Shown piece by piece: positions 46,558 through 59,818 of a DNA stretch of 64,000 nucleotides. The position numbers were made by a program, and so were the translations under genes. How positions within the stretch are numbered: position 1 is the stretch's first letter; each line of letters starts with the position of its first letter. The stretch comes from Anderseniella sp. (lineage in GTDB: Bacteria > Pseudomonadota > Alphaproteobacteria > Rhizobiales > Aestuariivirgaceae). The stretch lies in NCBI GenBank assembly GCA_028289645.1, contig JANQOK010000023.1:62001-126000 (forward strand). Direction: 5' to 3'. Under the pieces are notes generated by a model. The model worked only from the letters and a program-made list of their open reading frames with translations. It did not search any database and had not been told where the DNA came from.

Positions 46558-47808
46558 ATGAAAAGGTTTGGACTTTCTGTTAGCGGACTTGCGGCAACCT
46601 CGGTTTTGCTGGCCTCCCTGGCGCTTGGCACGACGCCATCACGCAGCCTTGACATCGGCGCTCTGGAGTCCCTGAGCCGCAATGCGGCATTCGACCAGTT
46701 TGTCGAGGACCTGTGGCCGGAAGCACGGCGGAATGGCATTTCACCGGAGTTGTACCGGTCAGCGTTTGCTGGTGTGACACCGGATCCGCGCATTTTCGAT
46801 CGCCAGACCAGCCAGGCTGAATTTGTCACGCCGATCTGGACCTATCTCGCCAAGCGCGTGTCCGCCGACAGGATCGCACGCGGCAAGTCCATGATGCAGA
46901 CCCATACCAGCGCGCTGCAGGCGGTGGAACGGCGCTACGGTGTTGACAAGTACATCGTAGCCTCGATCTGGGGCATGGAAACCAATTACGGCAGCTATAC
47001 CGGCAAAATGAGTGTCATTCGCTCACTTGCCACCATGGCATTTTCCGGCGGGCGAAAGAAATACGGCCGCAAGCAATTGCTGGGGGCGCTCGACATCCTG
47101 CAGAGCGGCGATATCTCGCTGGACCAGTTTACCGGCTCATGGGCCGGCGCCATGGGCCACACCCAGTTTATTCCGCTGACCTATAACGCCTATGCCGTGG
47201 ACATGACCGGCGATGGCAAGCGCGACATCTGGAATTCGGTGCCGGATGCACTTGGGTCGACGGCGAACTATTTGAAGAAGCGCGGCTGGAAGAACCATAT
47301 GCCGTGGGGCTGGGAAGTCCGGCTGCCGCGCGGTTTCAACTACCGCATGGCTGGCAAGAAGGGCACCCGGTCTGTTGCGGCATGGGCAAAATTGGGCGTG
47401 AAACCCGCCGGGCAGGGCAGGTTTGGCGTCGGCAAAGTCCGCGCAAGGTTGCTGCTGCCGGTCGGCAGGCATGGTCCTGCCTTCCTGGTCACAAAGAACT
47501 TTGATGCCATTCTGGCCTACAACAGGTCGAACTCCTACGCCCTCGCGGTGGCCCACCTGGGAGACAGGCTCGCCGGCCAGGGGCCGTTTGAGGCCAGTTG
47601 GCCGACCGACATGAAGCTGTTATCACGGTCCGACAACCGTGAGTTGCAGAAGCTGCTCAGCGCGCGCGGCTTCAACACCGGCGGCACCAGCGGCACCATT
47701 GGCCCGCGCACCCGCAGCGCGATTAGCAACTACCAGCATCGTATCGGATTGACTCCTGACGGATATGCCGATGCGAGATTACTTGAGCGCTTGCGCCGCG
47801 GCCTGTAG
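46558..47808 (+). CDS. MltB-family lytic murein transglycosylase with peptidoglycan-binding domain
   Basis: A 416-residue periplasmic protein with a signal peptide (MKRFGLSVSGLAATSVLLAS). Residues about 35-330 are the MltB-like catalytic domain: IVASIWGMETNYGSYTGKMSVIRSLATMAF, with the catalytic Glu in MET, and GSWAGAMGHTQFIPLTYNAYAVDMTGDGKRDIW. The last ~65 residues are a PG_binding_1 domain (RELQKLLSARGFNTGGTSGTIGPRTRSAI...). It cleaves the glycan strand with formation of 1,6-anhydromuramyl ends. There is no lipobox, so it is soluble rather than a lipoprotein. It is followed after 11 bases by the SGNH-like gene. Confidence 0.92.
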   Translation: MKRFGLSVSGLAATSVLLASLALGTTPSRSLDIGALESLSRNAAFDQFVEDLWPEARRNGISPELYRSAFAGVTPDPRIFDRQTSQAEFVTPIWTYLAKRVSADRIARGKSMMQTHTSALQAVERRYGVDKYIVASIWGMETNYGSYTGKMSVIRSLATMAFSGGRKKYGRKQLLGALDILQSGDISLDQFTGSWAGAMGHTQFIPLTYNAYAVDMTGDGKRDIWNSVPDALGSTANYLKKRGWKNHMPWGWEVRLPRGFNYRMAGKKGTRSVAAWAKLGVKPAGQGRFGVGKVRARLLLPVGRHGPAFLVTKNFDAILAYNRSNSYALAVAHLGDRLAGQGPFEASWPTDMKLLSRSDNRELQKLLSARGFNTGGTSGTIGPRTRSAISNYQHRIGLTPDGYADARLLERLRRGL

Positions 47809-47819
47809 ACTGCCGGTCC

Positions 47820-48953
47820 ATGAATCAGCTTGTGAAAATCGGGCAGCGTTTTCTGGCTGCAGTTGTGTTGATTGGCCTTGCGGGCCTGCCGGGTCATGCC
47901 CAGCAGGCAGAGCAGACGGAAGACGTGCCGGTTGTGGAAAGTGCCCAATCCAGCTACTTGCCGAGCCGCAAGCAGGTCTATGACATTGTCATCATGGGTG
48001 ATGTCCTGGGCACCGGCCTGTGGGCGGGCATGAACCGGTTCGTCGAAACAGAAGACCGGGTCACCGTGACCGGGCGTATCCAGGAGAACTCCGGCCTGGC
48101 CCGTCCGAAGCTCTACAACTGGGCCAAGGCGGCAGACAACCTGCTCGAGTCGCGCCCCTTCGATATCGCAGCCATCATGCTGGGCGCGAATGATGCCCGC
48201 GACATCAACTCGTCTGCCGGATTCCTGAGATTCGGCAGTGACGAGTGGCGCAAGGCCTATGCTCAACAGATCAACGCCCTGATAGACGCGCTGAAAAAGC
48301 ATCGCGTTGCGATCTACTGGATCGGTGTTCCGCCGATGCGCCGCAAAAGCTATCACAACGCCATGAAGGTCGTCGCCGAAGTCGAGCGGCAGGTGACGGC
48401 GGAACGGGGTGTGCGCTACATCGACCTGCAGCTTTTGTTGAGTGACGGTGATGAAAATTACACCGACCGCGGGGACGACGGCACCGGCACCATTGTGCGA
48501 ATCCGCTCGCGCAACGGCGTCAAGTTCATCGCAGGCGGCAATGACCGTCTGGCGGTTGAGCTGATGAAACTGGTTCGCGCCGACATCGCCATTGCGGACG
48601 GCGCCGGTGGCGGTCCGGCGGTGGTTCCGTTGCAGGAGGAGATCATCCTGACCCCTGAAGAGCTGGCGGCACTGCCCGCTTTTGTGGCCGAGCGCCCCGG
48701 GGACGAAAAGCCGGTGAAGATAGAACCGGCGCAGCTTCCCGGCCTGAACTACACCGAGATTGCCCGGGTGAACGAGGACGCCATCAAGCGTGCGGCCAGG
48801 GAAGGGCTGACCCTGTTTGACAAGGTGCGCAGTTCAACCGTACCGGGCAGCGCTGCCCAGCTTCTGTTTACCGACGGCATCTGGCCCGATGCGCCCGAGG
48901 AACGATTTGACTCGTTCTCCGTGGCCAAAGATCCAGCCAGTTCCGCCCAGTAG
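47820..48953 (+). CDS. DUF459/SGNH-like secreted protein lacking catalytic residues
   Basis: A 377-residue exported protein (signal peptide FLAAVVLIGLAGLPGHAQQA, cleavage near 28). It has the layout of DUF459 SGNH-hydrolase-like proteins, which often follow an MltB gene in Alphaproteobacteria. The block I motif, normally GDS, reads IVIMGDVLGTG with Val at 62. The block III motif is intact in form (MLGANDARD at 120-128). The last block, normally DGxHF, reads RNGVKFIAGGNDRLA, with Asn at 232 and Lys at 235. All three triad positions are thus replaced. The C-terminal ~110 residues are a Pro- and acid-rich tail. It is probably a binding or scaffold protein in the cell wall. Confidence 0.75.
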   Translation: MNQLVKIGQRFLAAVVLIGLAGLPGHAQQAEQTEDVPVVESAQSSYLPSRKQVYDIVIMGDVLGTGLWAGMNRFVETEDRVTVTGRIQENSGLARPKLYNWAKAADNLLESRPFDIAAIMLGANDARDINSSAGFLRFGSDEWRKAYAQQINALIDALKKHRVAIYWIGVPPMRRKSYHNAMKVVAEVERQVTAERGVRYIDLQLLLSDGDENYTDRGDDGTGTIVRIRSRNGVKFIAGGNDRLAVELMKLVRADIAIADGAGGGPAVVPLQEEIILTPEELAALPAFVAERPGDEKPVKIEPAQLPGLNYTEIARVNEDAIKRAAREGLTLFDKVRSSTVPGSAAQLLFTDGIWPDAPEERFDSFSVAKDPASSAQ

Positions 48954-48960
48954 GTTTCTG

Positions 48961-50379
48961 CTATCTCGGCAATATGGTGGCGCCCATCAGAAACTCGTCG
49001 ATGGCGCGTGCAGCCTGACGACCCTCACGTATCGCCCACACCACCAGCGACTGGCCGCGGCGCATGTCGCCGGCACTGAACACCTTCCAGCGGTTGGTCT
49101 GGTAGGCATCGGTGTCCGCCTTAACGTTGCCACGTCCGTCCAGTGAGACGGACAGCTGCTTGAGCATGCCCTCATGCACCGGATTTACGAAGCCCATGGC
49201 GAGCAACACCAGGTCGGCCGGCAGTTCGAACTCGCTGCCGTCGACCGGTTTCATGGCGCTGTCGACCCGGGTGCCGTGCAATCGCTTCACCTTGCCATTG
49301 TCACCGGAGAAATGCGTGGTCATGACCGCAAAATCCCGCACTGCCCCTTCAGCCTGACTGGAGGAGGTGCGCATTTTCAGCGGCCAGTGCGGCCAGCTCA
49401 GCGCCTTGTTTTCCATTTCCGGCGGAGCCGCCATGATTTCCAGCTGGGTCACGGACAGCGCGCCCTGCCGGAATGACGTACCGATGCAGTCGGACCCGGT
49501 ATCACCGCCACCGATGACCACGACATGCTTGCCGTTGGCGAGGATCGGTGTGACATCGCCGAGGTCTTCACGCCCGATACGCTTGTTCTGCTGACGCAGA
49601 AAATCCATTGCAAAATGCACACCGTCCAGCTCCCGGCCCGGAACCGAAAGGTCGCGCGGCTCTTCCGAACCGCCGGCCAGCAACACCGCATCATGGCTGC
49701 GTTCCAGATCCGTGACGTCGGTATCGACGCCGACATGGCGGTTGCAATGGAAGACGACGCCTTCCGCCGCCATCTGCTTGGCCCGGCGATCGATCAAATG
49801 CTTGGACATCTTGAAATCGGGAATGCCGTAGCGCAGCAGGCCGCCGGGCTTGGCCTGCTTTTCGTATACATGCACGTCATGCCCGGCACGGGCGAGCTGC
49901 TGTGCCGCGGCCAGGCCGGCCGGGCCTGAGCCGACGATGGCAACCTTCTTGCCGGTCTTGTGCTCCGGCACTTCCGGTGCCACCCAGCCTTCTTCCCAGG
50001 CCCGGTCGACGATGGCGCATTCAATGGTCTTGATGGCGACCGGATTGTCATCGATGTTGAGCGTGCACGAGGCCTCGCAGGGAGCCGGGCAGATGCGGCC
50101 GGTAAACTCCGGGAAATTGTTGGTGGAATGCAGGTTGCGCGACGCTTCCTCCCAGTCAGAGCTGTACACCAGATCATTCCAGTCCGGGATCTGGTTCATC
50201 ACCGGGCAACCGCTGTGGCAGTAGGGTATGCCACAGTCCATGCAGCGGGCCGCTTGTGTCTTGACCTCTGACTCGCCGAGCGGAATGACGAACTCGTCGA
50301 AATTCGTGACCCGCTCTGCAACCGGTTTGTAGGGCCGTTCCTGGCGGTCAAATTCCTTGAAGCCTGTGATCTTGCCCAT
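48961..50379 (-). CDS. gltD: glutamate synthase (NADPH) small subunit
   Basis: FAD/NADPH subunit that feeds electrons to GltB. The 472-residue protein has the N-terminal cysteine clusters for 4Fe-4S centres ([27 protein letters not shown] and [17 protein letters not shown]), the FAD loop [21 protein letters not shown] near 147 and the NADPH loop [20 protein letters not shown] near 285. The C-terminal [25 protein letters not shown] is typical. It starts one base after the gltB stop, so the two subunits are cotranslated. Confidence 0.97.
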   Translation of the reverse strand: MGKITGFKEFDRQERPYKPVAERVTNFDEFVIPLGESEVKTQAARCMDCGIPYCHSGCPVMNQIPDWNDLVYSSDWEEASRNLHSTNNFPEFTGRICPAPCEASCTLNIDDNPVAIKTIECAIVDRAWEEGWVAPEVPEHKTGKKVAIVGSGPAGLAAAQQLARAGHDVHVYEKQAKPGGLLRYGIPDFKMSKHLIDRRAKQMAAEGVVFHCNRHVGVDTDVTDLERSHDAVLLAGGSEEPRDLSVPGRELDGVHFAMDFLRQQNKRIGREDLGDVTPILANGKHVVVIGGGDTGSDCIGTSFRQGALSVTQLEIMAAPPEMENKALSWPHWPLKMRTSSSQAEGAVRDFAVMTTHFSGDNGKVKRLHGTRVDSAMKPVDGSEFELPADLVLLAMGFVNPVHEGMLKQLSVSLDGRGNVKADTDAYQTNRWKVFSAGDMRRGQSLVVWAIREGRQAARAIDEFLMGATILPR

Positions 50380-50380
50380 C

Positions 50381-55078
<4,698 letters not shown>

Positions 55079-55413
55079 ATCCGGCGATCCTTGCCTGTTT
55101 TGCGAACGCTGGTCTCACGTGCCTGACGCAGACCGCGCGACGCGGGTGTTCAACTTTTCCTTCTGGAGACTGCTGGCGATCGTCCGGTGACAGGGTTTGC
55201 AGTTGCGCGGACACTGATTCCGCTACCGCTTGCCTTTTGAACGTCTCGCCTGCAAACCCCTCCGCTTTTCGGGAGAACTGCGTGGTTGACGTTCTTAGAA
55301 GCGTTTGAGCGTCGTGCGTTTTCCCTGGGTCAGGCAGACCGTGCCCTGACGTTTCTGTTTAAGTTTAGCCGTCATTGTGCTGCTGCTCGAGCTTTTCCGG
55401 TGGTCTGCCATAA

Positions 55414-55438
55414 TTTAGGTCAGCAAAACTGACCTAAA
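55414..55438. promoter_or_regulatory. operator-like palindrome TTTAGGTCAG-N5-CTGACCTAAA
   Basis: Two exact 10-bp inverted arms (55414-55423 and 55429-55438) around the 5-base centre CAAAA, with no T-run after it, so it looks like a dimeric repressor site rather than a terminator. A shorter version with the same centre length (GTCAG-CATTA-CTGAC) stands before the indolepyruvate oxidoreductase gene at 28818-28832. Confidence 0.5.
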
Positions 55439-55506
55439 CAGCAAGTGTATTGCCAGAAATCTGTCCAATATGCAAGCGGTCTTGGTGCCAGTGGTTTACA
55501 CCATTA

Positions 55507-55550
55507 CCGGGTGTGTTTGCCCGGGCTGTTGTGATACCCAGACAGCCCGG
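55507..55550 (+). promoter_or_regulatory. two mutually exclusive hairpins in the threonine aldolase leader
   Basis: Hairpin 1 pairs CCGGG (55507-55511) with CCCGG (55520-55524). Hairpin 2 pairs CCGGGCTGT (55521-55529) with ACAGCCCGG (55542-55550). They share bases 55521-55524, so only one can form at a time. The start codon is 28 bases after hairpin 2. This is the geometry of an attenuator or RNA switch, though no T-run follows. Confidence 0.4.
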
Positions 55551-55578
55551 AATAACCGTGAGTGTGAGAATCAAACAA

Positions 55579-56643
55579 ATGAATTTCGGCAGTGACAATG
55601 TGTATGGCGTGCATCCGGCAATCATGGATGCGGTCGTGGCGGCAAATTCCGGCACGCAGGCGTCCTACGGCAGCGATGACTTCACACACAGGGCACAGGA
55701 CCAGCTCAGCGAGCTGTTTGAATGCGAACTGGATGCGTTTCTTGTGCTGACCGGCACTGCGGCAAACAGCCTGTGTTTGTCCACCATGGCGCCACCATAC
55801 GGCGCAATTGTATGTCATGGAGATGCGCACATTCTTGTGGATGAGTGCGGCGCCCCTGAGCTGTTTACCGGAGGTGCCAAACTGATCGGCGTCAACGATC
55901 CATTGGGCAAGCTGCAGCCGGGCAGCATCGAACAGGTGCTCGACGGTTTTGTCCGCGGTGAACATGACCCGAAACCGGCAGCCATATCGATCACCCAGGC
56001 AACCGAACTTGGCACGGTCTATGCGGTTGATGAAATCGCCGCGATCGGGGAACTGGCCCATGGGCGAGGCATGAAACTGCACATGGACGGTGCGCGCTTT
56101 GCAAACGCCCTGGTGTCGCTGGGCTGCGCGCCGGCTGAGATGACCTGGAAGGCCGGAGTTGACGCGTTGTCGTTCGGATGCACCAAGAACGGCGCGATGC
56201 TGCTGGAAGCGGTGGTGTTTTTCGACCGGGCGCTTGCTGCCGATTTTTCCCACCGGCGCATGCGGGCTGCGCAACTGGTTTCCAAGGGACGGTTTCTCGG
56301 GGCGCAGATGAATTCGTACCTGGAGGGCGGCTTGTGGCTTGATAATGCCCGTCACGCCAACGATATGGCTACCTATCTGCAAGGTGTTCTGGAGGCCACC
56401 GGCAAGATGCGGATGCCGTTGCCTGTTCAGGCAAATGAAGTGTTCCCGATCATGCCGCGCGCCTTGTTTGAACTGTTGCTGTCGAAAGGTGTCGTTACCT
56501 ATCAGTGGCCGGGAGAGGGGCCAGGCAATGATACGGTGGCGGCAGATGAGGTATTCGCCCGCTTTGTCTGTTCGTTCCTGACCAGCAAGGCTGATTGCGA
56601 TGCCGTGGTGAGCGAGGTCGAGAAATGGAACGGCGCCGTGTGA
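55579..56643 (+). CDS. ltaE: low-specificity L-threonine aldolase (beta-eliminating lyase family)
   Basis: PLP enzyme that splits L-threonine or allo-threonine into glycine and acetaldehyde. The 354-residue protein starts MNFGSDNVYGVHPAIMDAVVAANSGTQASYG, has LTGTAANSLCLST (phosphate-binding loop), LHMDGARFANALVSLG (Asp for the pyridine nitrogen) and the Schiff-base lysine in LSFGCTKNGAMLLEAVVFF. I chose ATG 55579 because the upstream frame to 55450 has no family similarity and overlaps the leader hairpins. The end overlaps the next gene by 19 bases. Confidence 0.92.
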   Translation: MNFGSDNVYGVHPAIMDAVVAANSGTQASYGSDDFTHRAQDQLSELFECELDAFLVLTGTAANSLCLSTMAPPYGAIVCHGDAHILVDECGAPELFTGGAKLIGVNDPLGKLQPGSIEQVLDGFVRGEHDPKPAAISITQATELGTVYAVDEIAAIGELAHGRGMKLHMDGARFANALVSLGCAPAEMTWKAGVDALSFGCTKNGAMLLEAVVFFDRALAADFSHRRMRAAQLVSKGRFLGAQMNSYLEGGLWLDNARHANDMATYLQGVLEATGKMRMPLPVQANEVFPIMPRALFELLLSKGVVTYQWPGEGPGNDTVAADEVFARFVCSFLTSKADCDAVVSEVEKWNGAV

Positions 56644-57017
56644 CGCTACTGCTGGCTGGACTGGCCGGTTTGCTACTGCTGCCCCTGCCGCAGGCGACAG
56701 CGCAGCCGGGTCATTTCTATTACTGGGGCGATCCCGGGTACAATCCATACCGGTATCCCTATCCGGACCGGGACGGATACGCGCGCTTTGACCTGAACTG
56801 TGTGGATGCGGCACGGCTGCTGCGTCTCGACGGGTTTCGGGTCATCGACGCCATTCGCTGCAAACGGCATCTGCCGTTTGTTTATCTGGCGGTTCGCGAC
56901 CGCAAGCGCTACCGGGTGACGATCAGCCAGTTCGACGGCGAGATACTGGAAGTGGTGCGGGCTGATACCAAGTCACGCAAGAAACGGAAGAAGTACCGCA
57001 AGCGCAGAAAAAAATAG
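56625..57017 (+). CDS. small secreted protein with aromatic N-terminal region and polybasic tail
   Basis: A 130-residue protein with a signal peptide (VTLLLAGLAGLLLLPLPQATAQ). After it comes an aromatic, Gly/Pro-rich stretch (HFYYWGDPGYNPYRYPYPDRDGY), then a compact domain with two cysteines (LNCVDAARLLRLDGFRVIDAIRC) and a beta strand VTISQFDGEILEV reminiscent of PepSY-like folds. It ends in a 16-residue Lys/Arg tail. No named family. The ATG lies inside the threonine aldolase gene, which implies translational coupling. The Lys codons of the tail supply, on the other strand, the T-run of the hsp20 terminator. Confidence 0.7.
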   Translation: MERRRVTLLLAGLAGLLLLPLPQATAQPGHFYYWGDPGYNPYRYPYPDRDGYARFDLNCVDAARLLRLDGFRVIDAIRCKRHLPFVYLAVRDRKRYRVTISQFDGEILEVVRADTKSRKKRKKYRKRRKK

Positions 57018-57044
57018 GGCGCTGAAGGAAACCCCTCAGCGCCC
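57008..57044 (-). terminator. intrinsic terminator of the hsp20 gene
   Basis: On the minus strand GGGCGCTGA pairs exactly with TCAGCGCCC (arms 57036-57044 and 57017-57025) around a 10-base loop, followed by TATTTTTTT. It lies just past the hsp20 stop at 57071. It overlaps the last codons of the convergent small gene, and the hairpin alone may also end that transcript. Confidence 0.85.
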
Positions 57045-57070
57045 CGTGATCTGCTTCAAAGTCCGGACTG

Positions 57071-57523
57071 TTAGGCGGCTTTCTTGTCTTCGATCAGCTT
57101 GGCCTTCTTGCCGGCACCCTTGATGGCAATGGTGCGGGGCTTCATGGCTTCAGGAAGCTCGCGCTTCAGGTCGATGTGCAGCAGGCCGTTTTCGATTTCG
57201 GCGCCTGTCACTTCGACATGGTCGGCAAGCTGGAAGCGGCGGTCAAAATTGCGTGCCGCAATGCCCTGGTGCAGGAAATTCACCTGGTCGGCGCGGTTTT
57301 CCTTCTGGCCGGTGACCGTCAGCGCATGGCTCTTCACTTCGATGGCCAGCTCGTCAGGGGTGAACCCGGCGACAGCCATGGTGATGCGGTAGGTGTCTTC
57401 ACCGGTGCGCTCAATGTTGTAGGGCGGATAGGTTGGCGTATCTAAAGTGTTGACTTCGTCGAGCATCTTGGCCAGACGGTCAAAACCAACGCCGGTGCGA
57501 TAAAGTGGGGTCAAATCAAACAT
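57071..57523 (-). CDS. small heat shock protein (Hsp20/IbpA type)
   Basis: A ~150-residue ATP-independent chaperone that holds unfolding proteins. The N terminus FDLTPLYRTGVGFDRLAKML is the IbpA/HspA class A signature. The alpha-crystallin domain (about 35-125) includes YNIERTGEDTYRITMAVAGF and ALTVTGQKEN, with LLHIDLKRELPEAMKP at its end, and the C-terminal IAI motif (RTIAIKG) follows. I prefer the ATG at 57523 because the AAGGA ribosome site is eight bases before it; another ATG at 57532 is too close to that site. An RpoH-like promoter lies upstream and a clear terminator downstream, so it is monocistronic. Confidence 0.93.
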   Translation of the reverse strand: MFDLTPLYRTGVGFDRLAKMLDEVNTLDTPTYPPYNIERTGEDTYRITMAVAGFTPDELAIEVKSHALTVTGQKENRADQVNFLHQGIAARNFDRRFQLADHVEVTGAEIENGLLHIDLKRELPEAMKPRTIAIKGAGKKAKLIEDKKAA

Positions 57524-57630
57524 GATACTCATCCTTTCCATAAGCGATGCAGTTTGCTTGTGCACCCTCCCTTAAAGACGGGCAGGGTGACGATCAGTTG
57601 CGCGGACCCGTTGTGGCGTCCACACAGAAT

Positions 57631-57660
57631 ATTTAAGAGACCTTTTTCCGGTTTCAAGGG
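57631..57660 (-). promoter_or_regulatory. candidate RpoH (sigma-32) promoter of hsp20
   Basis: Reading the minus strand: CCCTTGAAA with CTTG at 57658-57655, 17 bases, then CTTAAAT (57637-57631). This fits the alphaproteobacterial RpoH pattern CTTG-N17/18-CYTATNT with one mismatch. It would start transcription about 100 bases before the hsp20 ATG. I looked for a ROSE-type RNA thermometer in that leader and could not make a convincing one. Confidence 0.55.
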
Positions 57661-57763
57661 CTGCCGTTTTCTTGCTGCAAATCATCTGGCAGCTTGCCTA
57701 CAATATGCCGAGACGGGTCAGGCGAAATGTGATCAAATGACCGGTGAGGGGAAACAACGAGGA

Positions 57764-58729
57764 ATGGCAACCAGTATGGCAGACGGATTTGTGTTGGTTG
57801 CCGGCAATCCCGTGCCCGCCAATGCCAGTTGCAGCTATCTCGGTGTCTCCGACAAGGTGAAAGTGCGTTACGGCCTGTTTCCAGCGGTCGGCGAGGCACG
57901 CGGTACGGTTTGTTTTCTGCAGGGCCGGGGTGAATGCATGGAGCGCAATTTCGAAACCATCCGCGACCTGACCGAACGCGGTTACGAGGTTGCCGCGCTC
58001 GACTGGCGCGGCCAAGGCGGTTCGCCGGCCGCCAGCGGTCCCAACCGGCACGGCCACATTTCCAGTTTTTCCCTTTATCTGGCTGATTTTAACAGGTTCA
58101 TGGAGGAGGTGGTTTTGCCGGATTGCAGGCCGCCTTACATCCTGCTGGGAAACTCCATGGGTGGCCATGTCGGCCTGCACGCGATTGCCAGGCACAACTG
58201 GTTTGCCGCAGCGGTCATGGTGGCGCCGCTGATCGATATTCCCAACACCCATATGCCGCGATGGTTCAAGGTGGCCGTTGTCACGGGCATGACCTATCTC
58301 GGGCTCGGCCGGTTGAAAGTGCCGTTTCACAACTCCAGGCTTATCCGGCCTGAAGATTTTCCCAAGAATCCGCTGACGTCCGACAAAACCCGTTTCATGC
58401 GCAACATGCGGCTGTGGCAGGAAGCCCCGCAACTGTCCGCCATTGCGCCGACTGTCGGCTGGGTGAGTGCGGCGCTCAGGTCGTGCCGGAAACTGCGCGC
58501 ACTGAACGACTCCACGCCGCTGCGCTGTCCGGCGCTGCTGGTGATTGCCGGCCAGGACGTTGTGGTGGCCAACGAAACCATCCAGCAGTTCGCCCGCTTT
58601 GTGCCTGGCGCCGTCACGATTTCCATCAATGGTGCAAAACACGACATTTTGGCGGAAATCGATACTATCCGGGACCAGTTTTTCGCTGCCTTTGACGCTT
58701 TCGTGGCGGATCGGGTGAAGTCGCCCTAG
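57764..58729 (+). CDS. alpha/beta hydrolase, lysophospholipase/monoacylglycerol lipase-like
   Basis: A ~321-residue serine hydrolase of the PldB-like family. The oxyanion/HG-type region is TVCFLQGRGECMERNFETIRDL, followed by VAALDWRGQGGS; the nucleophile elbow is LLGNSMGGHVGLH, the acid is in LLVIAGQDVVVAN and the catalytic His in NGAKHDILAEID. These match PldB/YqiA-like hydrolases that act on lysophospholipids or monoacylglycerols. No signal peptide, so cytoplasmic or peripheral. The start is uncertain: ATG at 57737, 57764 or 57776 are all in frame. It is convergent with hisN with 10 bases between them. Confidence 0.85.
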   Translation: MATSMADGFVLVAGNPVPANASCSYLGVSDKVKVRYGLFPAVGEARGTVCFLQGRGECMERNFETIRDLTERGYEVAALDWRGQGGSPAASGPNRHGHISSFSLYLADFNRFMEEVVLPDCRPPYILLGNSMGGHVGLHAIARHNWFAAAVMVAPLIDIPNTHMPRWFKVAVVTGMTYLGLGRLKVPFHNSRLIRPEDFPKNPLTSDKTRFMRNMRLWQEAPQLSAIAPTVGWVSAALRSCRKLRALNDSTPLRCPALLVIAGQDVVVANETIQQFARFVPGAVTISINGAKHDILAEIDTIRDQFFAAFDAFVADRVKSP

Positions 58730-58739
58730 GCTTCGGTTA

Positions 58740-59546
58740 TCAGGCCAGCAGCGCCATGGCCTGTTCATGCAGCGCCGGGTTGGCAGCCACCAGAATGTCG
58801 CCACCGTTGCTGGCATCGTTTCCGTCCCAGGTGGTGACAATGCCGCCGGCACCTTCGACAATCGGGATCAGGGCGGCGATGTCGTAGGATTGAAGACCGG
58901 TGTCGATGCTGATGCCGAGCTGGCCTGCTGCAACCATGCAGTGGAAATATGAATCAGCATCAAAACGCAGGTGCTGAACTGCGTCCTCAATGTGTTGCAA
59001 ACGTTCCTGGTGGCCGTGTTTTTGAAACAGGTATGGCGCCGTCGTGCCAGCGAGCACCTTTGCCAGGTCGGTTTCTGAGGTGCAGCGCAGATCTGTCTTG
59101 CGGCCCGCGCGCAGCAGGTGCGCACCGGACCGGCTGCCGGCAAAGATCTCGTCGGTGAACGGTTGGCCGGCAGCGCCAGCGATCATGCGGCCGTTGTGCT
59201 TCAGGCCGACCAGCGTCATCCAGGTCGGCGTGCCGCTGATGAAACTGCGGGTGCCGTCAATCGGGTCCAGTATCCAGGTGAAGTCACTGTTGCCCGATTT
59301 TTCGCCGAACTCTTCGCCGAAAATTCCATGATCCGGGTAGCGTTCCTCGATCAGGGCGCGCATCGCCTGTTCGGCGGCACGGTCTGCCTGGGTGACAGGA
59401 TCAAAGCCGCCGGCCTGCTTGTTGTCGACCGAAAGCGCGGACCGAAACAGCGGCAGAGCGATCGGGCCGGTTGCCTGGGCCAGCTCGATGGCAAAGCTCA
59501 AAAGTGCGTCGGTCGACGTGTCTGCCACGGTTTGGGCTGGGTTCAT
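58740..59546 (-). CDS. hisN: histidinol-phosphatase, inositol-monophosphatase type (HisN)
   Basis: A 268-residue Mg-dependent phosphatase of the IMPase fold. Metal-site motifs are FGEEFGEKSGNSDFTWILDPIDGTRSF (Glu, then DPIDGT) and SYDIAALIPIVEGAGGIVTTWDG near the C terminus, with QADRAAEQAMRALIEERYPDHGIFGEE before them. The combination, with DPIDGTRSFISGTPTWMTL, fits HisN, which dephosphorylates histidinol phosphate in Actinobacteria and Alphaproteobacteria; inositol phosphate cannot be excluded (SuhB has the same fold). Start ATG 59546. A small RNA is encoded in the spacer upstream. Confidence 0.87.
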   Translation of the reverse strand: MNPAQTVADTSTDALLSFAIELAQATGPIALPLFRSALSVDNKQAGGFDPVTQADRAAEQAMRALIEERYPDHGIFGEEFGEKSGNSDFTWILDPIDGTRSFISGTPTWMTLVGLKHNGRMIAGAAGQPFTDEIFAGSRSGAHLLRAGRKTDLRCTSETDLAKVLAGTTAPYLFQKHGHQERLQHIEDAVQHLRFDADSYFHCMVAAGQLGISIDTGLQSYDIAALIPIVEGAGGIVTTWDGNDASNGGDILVAANPALHEQAMALLA

Positions 59547-59818
59547 GGTAGGAAACTCACATTTATGTTGCAGTTGCACAATAAGCGGTCACATTTGCCG
59601 ATTTCAAGCTATGCAGCCTGTGCATTTCTGGAATGCAGCGGAATCGTCATATGGGCTATTTGCGTGAAATTTTTCTTGAATAACTTATTTATTTCAATTG
59701 GTTATTCCTTTGCAACGATCTTTTCCGCTCGAATTCACTACGAAAATTTTCTGTCGATACAGCCTTGAAACTGTCACTGTGCAGTGCAATGTAGGCCATG
59801 GTGATTACGAAGGATTAC
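59547..59818. other. AT-rich spacer upstream of the small RNA
   Basis: About 270 bases with lower GC than the neighbourhood (for example around 59660-59720). No coding sequence seen. It must contain the promoter of hisN on one side and of the small RNA on the other; I could not fix clear -35/-10 boxes. Confidence 0.4.

Larger units (their letters stand above)
55079..55578. other. 500-base divergent regulatory region between gltB and the threonine aldolase gene
   Basis: No convincing gene; open frames here are short and without similarity. It holds a perfect 10-bp palindrome at 55414-55438 and two overlapping hairpins at 55507-55550, described separately. The size suggests that both divergent transcripts have long leaders or several operators. 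Confidence 0.5.

Noticed and set aside
57524..57630. ROSE-type RNA thermometer in the hsp20 leader
   Set aside because: I could not find the U-rich segment that should pair with the AAGGA ribosome site.
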